A DNA stretch of 25,276 bases, taken from UBA1361 sp035647455. GTDB taxonomy: Bacteria; Bacillota_I; Bacilli_A; RFN20; CAG-826. Each line of letters begins with the position of its first letter. Positions within the stretch are counted from its first letter, which is position 1. Location: NCBI GenBank assembly GCA_035647455.1, contig DASRNI010000004.1, forward strand, positions 1-25,276, written 5' to 3'. Made by a program: the position numbers and the translations under genes. The notes under the pieces are model-generated. The model ran no database searches. It saw only the letters and a list, made by a program, of their open reading frames with translations, and was not told the DNA's origin. Of the stretch, positions 8,161-15,620 are shown one piece after another.

Positions 8161-9519
8161 ATGTTTAAACACAAAAAATTCTTACCGCTCATCGTTGCTG
8201 TTTTAGCACTTGCTGGCTGTGGGGGAATTGATGATTCTTCAGACAAGGATCCCGTAACATCAGTTCCAGCAAGTAGTGAAACTTCAACTGATGGTAGCAC
8301 AAGTACACCAACACCTGATCCAGGTGGACGTCCACGAATCAAACTTTCAGTTTGGGGACCACTAGAAGAAAAACCAGTGTATGAAGCACTCGCAGCAAAA
8401 TTTGCTGTCGAGTACGAAGAATACGTTGACTTCTCAATTCGCTACGGTGAAATGGGCGAAGATAATGCCGCAACCGAAGTTCTCGGTGACGTTGACGTTG
8501 CTGCTGACTTATTTATGTTTGCGGATGACCAATTCGCACAACTCGCGCAAAAAGGCGTTTTGTCCGAACTACCAGCAGCTTATGCTAATAAAGTTAGTGC
8601 CCGTGACACTGATAGTGCCATTAGCGCTGCTACATTTAAAAACCATGAAGGTGAAGATGCACTCTTTGCGTTCCCAGTTACCGCTGATAACGGCTACTTC
8701 CTTATTTATAACAATGAATATTACACCGAAGAAGACGTTAAAACACTTGACGGTATCTTAGCGAAAGTTACCGAAGACCATAACTTTGTACTTGACTTAG
8801 GTAATGGTTACTATGCCATGAGTTTCTTAATGGATATGGAAACAATTACGTATGACTTTGATACAGAGCTACACTCAACAACGTTCAACACGCCAGAAGC
8901 AGTTGACGCAGTTGATGGGGCAATTGATGCAATTCGCCCACTCTACAATAAAGGTTTCTTAAGTGAAGACTTTAATGATGCTGCACTTAACGACTTAAAA
9001 GACGAAGAAGATAACTACGTTGTTGCCGCTGTTACCGGAAACTGGAACATTGAATTACTTAAAGAAAACTTAGGTGATAAACTTGGCGCAACAAAACTTC
9101 CAACCTTTAAGCCACGGAGCTGGAAAGAAGGCGACCCAGAAATTCAAATGGGTGCTTTTGCCGGTAGTAAATTACTTGGTGTTAAAAGCTCAACGCCGCA
9201 CAAAGACTGGGCACTTCTCTTTGCTGACTATATTACTGATGAAGCCGGCCAACTCGAACGTTACACAATTCGTGGTGGTGGTACAAGTAACTTAGCACTA
9301 CTTGATAGTGAAGTATTTGCCGAAGAACCAGGCTTGCGTGCTCTTGCCGAACAAGCCCCATACGCAATTCCGCAAGGAAAGAGCGTTGGTGGAAAGTTCT
9401 GGGATGCCGCGAGCGCAGTTGGTAACTTCATTTTAGAAGAACCAGAAGCTGAAGATGACCGCTATGGCATGACGACACAACAAGTTCTTGATGCTTTCGT
9501 TGATGCATTAACAAAATAA
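8161..9519 (+). CDS. malE: Maltodextrin-binding lipoprotein (MalE-type solute-binding protein)
   Basis: The 452-residue protein starts with a lipoprotein signal peptide. Its lipobox LAGC puts the lipidated cysteine at residue 20, followed by a disordered Ser/Thr/Pro linker to about residue 58. The mature part begins IKLSVWGP, the usual opening strand of cluster B (SBP_bac_1/8) sugar-binding proteins. Later segments AADLFMFADDQFAQLAQKG, FAFPVTADNGYFLIYN and AAVTGNWN match the MalE fold around the ligand cleft. It captures malto-oligosaccharides outside the membrane and delivers them to MalFG. It lies between the ATPase and malF, starts with AAAGGAG, and is flanked by stem-loops on both sides. 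Ligand specificity is inferred from the adjoining amylase, glucanotransferase and pullulanase genes. Confidence 0.92.
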   Translation: MFKHKKFLPLIVAVLALAGCGGIDDSSDKDPVTSVPASSETSTDGSTSTPTPDPGGRPRIKLSVWGPLEEKPVYEALAAKFAVEYEEYVDFSIRYGEMGEDNAATEVLGDVDVAADLFMFADDQFAQLAQKGVLSELPAAYANKVSARDTDSAISAATFKNHEGEDALFAFPVTADNGYFLIYNNEYYTEEDVKTLDGILAKVTEDHNFVLDLGNGYYAMSFLMDMETITYDFDTELHSTTFNTPEAVDAVDGAIDAIRPLYNKGFLSEDFNDAALNDLKDEEDNYVVAAVTGNWNIELLKENLGDKLGATKLPTFKPRSWKEGDPEIQMGAFAGSKLLGVKSSTPHKDWALLFADYITDEAGQLERYTIRGGGTSNLALLDSEVFAEEPGLRALAEQAPYAIPQGKSVGGKFWDAASAVGNFILEEPEAEDDRYGMTTQQVLDAFVDALTK

Positions 9520-9535
9520 ATTGGAAAACAAATTA

Positions 9536-9562
9536 GGGGCTAGCTTTGCTAGCCTCTTCTTT
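9536..9562 (+). terminator. Probable partial terminator / attenuating stem-loop between malE and malF
   Basis: GGGGCTAGC pairs with GCTAGCCTC over 9 bp (one G-T pair) around a TTT loop. The short, interrupted T tract TTCTTT follows. With no promoter visible before malF at 9581, full termination would silence the rest of the operon. It more likely reduces read-through and protects malE mRNA, keeping binding protein in excess. Confidence 0.65.
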
Positions 9563-9580
9563 GCAGTGTGAGGTAATAAT

Positions 9581-11338
9581 ATGGAACAAAATGAAATAAA
9601 CCGTATCCCGGAAGTTGAACCTTTGACGCAAGGGAAATGGTTACTATTATCAGGAAAAGAAACGCTACTTAAGTTACTAAAATTTATTGTCGGTATTTTT
9701 GTTCTTTTTGGACGCACGTTTTATAATATACTTCGCGGGATTTATAAAGGAATCATTAAACTTGGTCTTTTAATCCGTGACTTTAGTGTTAAAACGTATA
9801 AACAATTTACGCGTGGTGGTTGGCGCACAAAACTCTCCTACTTCTTGATGGGGAGTGGCCATTCCTTTATGGCGCGACCAATTAAAACAATTATTTATTT
9901 AGGAATTCAAATAGCATTTTTTGTCTTTATGTTTATTCCCGGCGGGGGCATATATTGGGTTAAGCAAATTACAACACTTGGTACTGTTGCGAGTATTCAA
10001 GTGCCGGGTTACTGTAGTCACCCGTTTCTCAAAGACCCGTGTCCCGAAGAATATTTAACATATGAAACGAAGTTTATGGATGACTCGATGCAGATTATGT
10101 TATTTAGTGTCGCCGTGATTATTTTAATTATTGTCTTCCTTGTTATTTACTTCATTAGTGTTGATGGTGTATATAAAGCTGAACAAGTTTACGCACCAGT
10201 TAAAAAAGATTATAAAGAACGTAAAAAAGTTGCCGTTACGGAAGAAACAACTGAATTAAGCTTTGTTAATAAACTTAAACTACGCTTATCCGGTTGGTAT
10301 AAAAGTAACTATAAAGCGAGTGAAGTTAGTGACACTCCAGAAAAGCCGGTCTTTAAAAATCCGCTGCCGACATTTGTCGATGAATTGCGGCGACTCTTAA
10401 ATGACCGCTTCCACTTTGCAACGCTTTCAATTCCAACAATCACGATTACAATCTTTACGGTTCTCCCCCTTGTCTTTATGATTTTACTCGCCTTTACGAA
10501 CTTCGATAAAGCGCACGGGCCACCGAATACACTCTTTACGTGGGTCGGTTTTGATACGTTTAGAAAACTGTTTACGACGAAAGGTAGCGCAAGCTTTGGT
10601 AGTGCGATGTGGGCGATTCTTAAATGGACGTTCGTCTGGGCGTTCTTCGCGACATTTAGTAACTACATTGGTGGCTTACTTTTAGCGATGGTCATTAACC
10701 GTCGTTCGATTAAACTGAAAAAGCTGTGGCGGACAATGTTTGTTATTTCAATCGCTGTTCCGCAGTTTGTAACGTTACTCTTAATGAGTCAATTATTAAA
10801 AGATAACGGCCCGCTCAATATGACGTTGCGGCAGTGGGGGGTTATTGACGAATCAATTCGTTTCTTAAGTCGAAAGACGAATGCCCGGATTACGGTCATT
10901 CTTGTTAACCTGTGGATCGGTGTCCCGTATACGATGCTTGTTACGAGCGGTATTTTAATGAATATTCCAAGTGACTTATACGAAAGTGCCCGGATTGACG
11001 GGGCGGGACCAGTGACACAGTTCTTTAAAATTACGTTACCGTACATGCTTTTTGTTACGGGACCTTACTTAATTACGTCATTTATCGGTAATATTAATAA
11101 CTTTAACGTGATCTTCTTCTTAACTGGGGGTGGCCCAACTTCGGGCAGCTTCGGGGTTAATTACGGTCATACTGATATTTTAATTACGTGGCTCTATAAC
11201 TTAACCGTCGGCGGCGCTGAACAAGAATACGCCGTTGGTAGTGCACTCGGAATCTTTATCTTCCTTATTAGTGCCTTTATTACATTAACGCTATACAGTC
11301 AAACAAGTGCTGCTCAGCAGGAAGGAGATTTCGCATAA
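9581..11338 (+). CDS. malF: Maltodextrin ABC transporter permease MalF, with long N-terminal extension
   Basis: The C-terminal half (about 280-585) is a binding-protein-dependent permease domain with six spans. It carries the EAA loop ESARIDGAGPVTQFFKITLP (468-487), the contact site for the ATPase. The N-terminal 270 residues add extra spans at about 33-45, 102-120 and 171-193. Between the last two is a probable extracellular loop with two cysteines (C145, C154) that could form a disulfide. A basic cytoplasmic segment (about 200-265) follows. MalF proteins often have extra N-terminal spans, so the length (585 residues) is large but not unprecedented. The ribosome site is GTGAGGT, 7 bases from ATG. 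The stop overlaps the malG start by one base (TAATG), so the two subunits are probably translationally coupled. Confidence 0.92.
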   Translation: MEQNEINRIPEVEPLTQGKWLLLSGKETLLKLLKFIVGIFVLFGRTFYNILRGIYKGIIKLGLLIRDFSVKTYKQFTRGGWRTKLSYFLMGSGHSFMARPIKTIIYLGIQIAFFVFMFIPGGGIYWVKQITTLGTVASIQVPGYCSHPFLKDPCPEEYLTYETKFMDDSMQIMLFSVAVIILIIVFLVIYFISVDGVYKAEQVYAPVKKDYKERKKVAVTEETTELSFVNKLKLRLSGWYKSNYKASEVSDTPEKPVFKNPLPTFVDELRRLLNDRFHFATLSIPTITITIFTVLPLVFMILLAFTNFDKAHGPPNTLFTWVGFDTFRKLFTTKGSASFGSAMWAILKWTFVWAFFATFSNYIGGLLLAMVINRRSIKLKKLWRTMFVISIAVPQFVTLLLMSQLLKDNGPLNMTLRQWGVIDESIRFLSRKTNARITVILVNLWIGVPYTMLVTSGILMNIPSDLYESARIDGAGPVTQFFKITLPYMLFVTGPYLITSFIGNINNFNVIFFLTGGGPTSGSFGVNYGHTDILITWLYNLTVGGAEQEYAVGSALGIFIFLISAFITLTLYSQTSAAQQEGDFA

Positions 11339-12489
11339 TGAATAACAATTTAAACGTGAACGGTCAAAGTGCAAAGCGCGTAAGTAAATTTAAAGAACAC
11401 TTAAAAGCACGTCTCACAATTTTAAATCTTGTTGTGATGGCCGTCTTTAGTATTGCTGCGCTCTTAATTTACTTTTACAGTGCAACACTGAAGTTTACCG
11501 ATGTTAATCAACCAAACTTAATTGTTTGGGGCTTACTCCATGTTCCCTTTAGTTTAATTACGGGGATAATCTTTGCGTATTTGCTTGATTTACTGCGCAT
11601 TTTAATGCGTAACCAGCGTTATGCACGCGTACTAATTAATAGTTTACTTTACGTATTACTCGTCGTCCTTAGTGTCGTCTGGGTTTTCCCCTTCGTCTGG
11701 CTTGTCGCAAATTCACTACGCGGTGAAGCGACCGGACCAGTTCGCTATTTATTCCCAAAGGAATGGACGTTTAATAACTATGTCAAACTATTCCAAGACG
11801 TTGATATGCCGTACGTCAAATGGTTTACAAATACACTCATTGTCGCAACATTTACGAGTATTCTTTCGACAATTATTGTGTTACTTACAAGTTATACGTT
11901 TAGCCGTCTTAAATTTAAGAGCCGAAAAGGCATTATGCAGTTACTCATGATTCTCGGCATGTTCCCTGGTTTCATGGCGATGATTGCGATTTACTTTATT
12001 TTAAAAACAATTGGCTTACTGCCGGGGACCGCGATTGCGGAAGTTCCCGTCGCTAACTATTTAATTAGTCTTATTTTAGTTGGCTCGAGTGGCGCGGCAA
12101 TGGGCTATCTCGTTAGTAAAGGCTACTTTGATACGATTAGTAAATCAATCGACGAAGCCGCGGAAATTGATGGGGCAAATAAAGCACAGATTTTCTGGCA
12201 TATTATTTTACCAATGTCGAAGCCAATCGTTATTTATACCGCTCTCACGAGCTTTATGGGTCCGTGGGGTGACTATATCTTTGTCGCAACGATTACAAAA
12301 ACACGCAAGGAAGCGTGGAGTGTTGCGCGGGGACTTTATGAGATGCTTAATGGCCAAGGACGGATCGGTCAGTACTTTACATTGTTCTGTGCTGGTGCCG
12401 TCTTAATCTCCATTCCTATTACTGCCTTATTTGTCTTTATGCAACGTTACTACGTTAGTGGAGTAACGGGAGGGGCAGTTAAAGGTTAA
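11338..12489 (+). CDS. malG: Maltodextrin ABC transporter permease MalG
   Basis: A 383-residue inner-membrane permease that pairs with MalF. The EAA loop DEAAEIDGANKAQIFWHIILP occupies 272-292. Spans at about 30-48, 65-85 and 103-125 precede the core, so it is longer than the roughly 280-300 residues usual for MalG; two N-terminal spans look additional. The C-terminus ends GVTGGAVKG, the typical MalG end. AAGGAG at 11322-11327 lies inside the end of malF and serves the ATG at 11338. The stop overlaps the amylase start by one base. Confidence 0.92.
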   Translation: MNNNLNVNGQSAKRVSKFKEHLKARLTILNLVVMAVFSIAALLIYFYSATLKFTDVNQPNLIVWGLLHVPFSLITGIIFAYLLDLLRILMRNQRYARVLINSLLYVLLVVLSVVWVFPFVWLVANSLRGEATGPVRYLFPKEWTFNNYVKLFQDVDMPYVKWFTNTLIVATFTSILSTIIVLLTSYTFSRLKFKSRKGIMQLLMILGMFPGFMAMIAIYFILKTIGLLPGTAIAEVPVANYLISLILVGSSGAAMGYLVSKGYFDTISKSIDEAAEIDGANKAQIFWHIILPMSKPIVIYTALTSFMGPWGDYIFVATITKTRKEAWSVARGLYEMLNGQGRIGQYFTLFCAGAVLISIPITALFVFMQRYYVSGVTGGAVKG

Positions 12490-14156
12490 TGAAAAAACAG
12501 CATTGGCAACTACTTCTTCTTTCCAGCTTATTACTGCTTAGTGGCTGTGACTTAACAAGCTCGAGTAGTGCGCAGAGTACGGAAGAAAGTAGTGTAGAAA
12601 GTAGTAAAACATCTTCGAGTGACACGACAAGCGAAGCAAGTACTTCACTTTTACCACCCGAAGATTATGAGCTCGATGAAATGATCACAAATAAAGATGG
12701 CAGTGTTTATTATGAAATTTTTGTGCGAAGTTTCGCTGATAGTAATAACGACGGCAAAGGCGACTTACAAGGAATTGCAAGTAAAATTCCGTACTTAAAA
12801 ACGCTTGGTGTTAAAGGGCTTTGGCTTACCCCAATTCATCCTTCACCAAGTTACCACGGTTACGATGTTGAAGATTATTACGGAATTAATAAAGATTTTG
12901 GCACACTAAGTGACTTTGATCACTTAATTACGACCGCGAATAATCATAATATTGATATTATTATTGACCTTGTCTTAAACCATAGTTCAAGTACCCACCC
13001 GTGGTACATTGAAGGCCGCAACCGTTTTCGTAGTGGCAATTACGACGCAAATGACCCGTACGACAAGGCCAACTGGTATAACTTTTACTGGAGCGGGAAT
13101 AATGTTAAAGCCGCGGCTGTTTTTGGCGACTGGATGCCGGACTTAAACTTAGAAAACCCGGCGTTACGCGAAGAAATACGCGCGATTACGCATTTCTGGC
13201 TTGATCGCGGTGTCAAAGGTTTTAGGCTTGACGCGACAAGTCACTTTTATCCAACCGACTCTGGAAATGTGCAGTTTTTAGAATGGTTTACAAATGTTGT
13301 TAAAGAAAAACGCCCAGACTATTATAACGTTGCGGAAGCGTGGATTAGTTTTAGCCGTCAAAAGCAATATTATAACGGGATTGAATCGCTCTTTAATTTT
13401 AATACAGCCGGAAGCGGTGGCCTTTTTATTGATAGCATTACGAAAGGACGCGGTGATGTGCTCGGCCGTGACTTAGAAAACTATTACGCGGATATGCGTG
13501 AAGTTAATCCGGAAGGACTCATGAGCAACTTCTTAAGTAACCACGATATGGACCGCTCGAGCAGAATGTTTTTAATGGATTATGAAGAGCGGCAAAAACT
13601 CGCCGCAAGTATGTATTTATTAACGCCTGGTGTCCCGTTTATGTATTACGGTGAAGAAATTGGCTTAAAAGGTTCACGCGGCGCAGCACAAACTGATGCC
13701 GACCGTCGTTTACCAATGATTTGGCAACGTGTGGGCGACGAAGACCGGACGGACGTTCCCCCTGGAACAACGTATAATATGCGTGAACAAGTTCAAGAAG
13801 GCGTTAAAGAAGGATTAGAAACACCATTTAGCTTACTGAACCATTACCGAAAAGTAATTAATATCAGAAACCGCTATCCGTGGTTTAATTTCGCCGACTT
13901 TACGAATCTTCCGCTTAATTCACGCCAACTCGCCGCATTTAAAATAAATGACCGTGATAATAAAAATGATGCGCTTTATATTGTCCATAATTTACATAAT
14001 GACGCCCGTTCAATTAGTGTCAGTGAATTAGGCGACATTGAGCTTTATATTGATGACGAACTATTTACTGATGGTGTCCGCGCTGAAATCGTCGATGACA
14101 CATTAATTATTGGTAAATATTCTTCCGTTATTTTAAAGGAGAAAACAAATGCGTAA
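12489..14156 (+). CDS. Surface lipoprotein alpha-amylase (GH13)
   Basis: The 555-residue product has a lipoprotein signal peptide (LSGC, C20) and a 35-residue Ser/Thr-rich linker, so the enzyme should be tethered outside the membrane. The GH13 conserved regions are all present: DLVLNH (160-165), GFRLDATSH with nucleophile D248, NVAEAW with acid/base E283, and FLSNHDMD with D353. The MPDLN block (216-220) resembles GH13 subfamily 36 (Halothermothrix AmyA type), but the subfamily is my inference. It hydrolyses internal alpha-1,4 bonds of starch or maltodextrin to oligosaccharides that MalE can bind. It starts on the last base of malG, and GGGAGGGG about 15 bases upstream may act as the ribosome site. 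Its end overlaps malQ by 8 bases. Confidence 0.92.
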   Translation: MKKQHWQLLLLSSLLLLSGCDLTSSSSAQSTEESSVESSKTSSSDTTSEASTSLLPPEDYELDEMITNKDGSVYYEIFVRSFADSNNDGKGDLQGIASKIPYLKTLGVKGLWLTPIHPSPSYHGYDVEDYYGINKDFGTLSDFDHLITTANNHNIDIIIDLVLNHSSSTHPWYIEGRNRFRSGNYDANDPYDKANWYNFYWSGNNVKAAAVFGDWMPDLNLENPALREEIRAITHFWLDRGVKGFRLDATSHFYPTDSGNVQFLEWFTNVVKEKRPDYYNVAEAWISFSRQKQYYNGIESLFNFNTAGSGGLFIDSITKGRGDVLGRDLENYYADMREVNPEGLMSNFLSNHDMDRSSRMFLMDYEERQKLAASMYLLTPGVPFMYYGEEIGLKGSRGAAQTDADRRLPMIWQRVGDEDRTDVPPGTTYNMREQVQEGVKEGLETPFSLLNHYRKVINIRNRYPWFNFADFTNLPLNSRQLAAFKINDRDNKNDALYIVHNLHNDARSISVSELGDIELYIDDELFTDGVRAEIVDDTLIIGKYSSVILKEKTNA

Positions 14157-15606
14157 AGCTGGTATTTTACTCGCTGTAAGCAGTTTACCAAGCCGGCACG
14201 GTATTGGTGACTTTGGCAGTGACGCCCGCGAGTTTTTAGTGTTAACAAAAAAGATGGGCTTTAAAATCTGGCAGATTTTACCAATTAATCCGGTTGGTTA
14301 CGGTAACTCACCATATCAACCGTTTGGCAGTAAACCGTTTGATGAACTTTATATTAATCTTGATTATTTAGTGGAGGAAGGATTACTTAAAGATAATATT
14401 CCAAACTACTTCGCAAGGCGCCGTGTAACGCATTACGATAAAGTGCGGACATTTAAACTAAAATATTTACGCCGCGCGTTTAACAAGGCGAAAAAAGGTA
14501 ACTTAAGCGCCTTTAATCTGTGGGTTAGTCAAAATAGTTGGGTGTATAATTACGCAGTCTTTATTACGTTTAAAAAAGCGAACGACTTAGTGCAGTGGCA
14601 CTACTGGCCGAAAGATATGCGCGAATGGATTAGAAATAAAAATGTTGACTTAACAAAGTATGAAGACGACATTATGTTTGAAATGTGGCTCCAGTATGTT
14701 GCGTATGACCAGTGGCAAAGTTTAAAAGCGTTTGCCAATGACTTAGGGATTGCCATTATGGGCGATATTCCGATCTATGTCGGGATTGATTCGATTGATG
14801 TTTGGGAAAACCCAAGTGCGTTTATGCTTGACGAAGATTACTTTTCAACCTTTGTCGCCGGCGTGCCTGGTGACTATTTCAATGCTGACGGTCAACTGTG
14901 GGGTAATCCGCTTTATGACTGGGAATACTTAGAACAAACAAAGTTTGCTTTCTGGATTGACCGGCTTGGTTACTCAATGAAACTTTATGACTATATCCGC
15001 ATTGATCACTTCCGCGCCTTTGATTCATATTGGAAAATTCCTGCGGATAGCCTAACCGCGACAAACGGTGAATGGGCGTATCCACCAGGGTATGCACTCT
15101 TTGACGAAATATACCGTAAACTGCCGACAATTAAAATTGTCGCTGAAGATTTAGGCGACTTACGCCCGCAAGTACTCGAACTTCGTGATCACTATAATTT
15201 GCCCGGGATGGAAATATCACAGTTTACATTTAATCCGCTTGAACCGTACGGTAATTGGCCGGTTAATCGGCTTATTTACCCCGGTACACATGATAACTCG
15301 ACAATTCGGGGCTGGTTTGGGCAAAAAGACAAAGAATTTATGCGCAAGGCGCGTAAACGGCTTAAAGAGCTTGGTTTTAATGATTATCGCGGCTTTTACG
15401 ATAACTTTATCGCATATAACTTCGGCAGTGACGCGAAGTACTGCATTATTCCAATGCAAGATATATTACGCTATGGTGAATGGAGCAAAATGAATTCACC
15501 AAGTACAATTGGTTCCCCAAACTGGGAATGGAAAATGGTTAATTTTGATGGTTTTAAAAAGGAAAGTGACTTTTTGAAGACATTAATTAAAAAATACAAT
15601 CGTTAA
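14149..15606 (+). CDS. malQ: 4-alpha-glucanotransferase (amylomaltase, GH77)
   Basis: The 485-residue product lacks a signal peptide and is cytoplasmic. GH77 motifs are complete: N-terminal SSLPSRHGIGDFG, IMGDIPIYVGIDSIDVW (203-219), DYIRIDHFR with nucleophile D286, IVAEDLG with acid/base E333, and GTHDNST with D382. It transfers glucan segments between malto-oligosaccharides and releases glucose, allowing short imported maltodextrins to be lengthened or used. Length is typical of MalQ. ATG 14149 has AAAGGAG a few bases upstream and overlaps the amylase stop by 8 bases (ATGCGTAA). No maltodextrin phosphorylase or phosphoglucomutase gene lies in the window, so the phosphorolytic step must be encoded elsewhere. 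Confidence 0.97.
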   Translation: MRKAGILLAVSSLPSRHGIGDFGSDAREFLVLTKKMGFKIWQILPINPVGYGNSPYQPFGSKPFDELYINLDYLVEEGLLKDNIPNYFARRRVTHYDKVRTFKLKYLRRAFNKAKKGNLSAFNLWVSQNSWVYNYAVFITFKKANDLVQWHYWPKDMREWIRNKNVDLTKYEDDIMFEMWLQYVAYDQWQSLKAFANDLGIAIMGDIPIYVGIDSIDVWENPSAFMLDEDYFSTFVAGVPGDYFNADGQLWGNPLYDWEYLEQTKFAFWIDRLGYSMKLYDYIRIDHFRAFDSYWKIPADSLTATNGEWAYPPGYALFDEIYRKLPTIKIVAEDLGDLRPQVLELRDHYNLPGMEISQFTFNPLEPYGNWPVNRLIYPGTHDNSTIRGWFGQKDKEFMRKARKRLKELGFNDYRGFYDNFIAYNFGSDAKYCIIPMQDILRYGEWSKMNSPSTIGSPNWEWKMVNFDGFKKESDFLKTLIKKYNR

Positions 15607-15620
15607 GAAAGGAGAATTTT

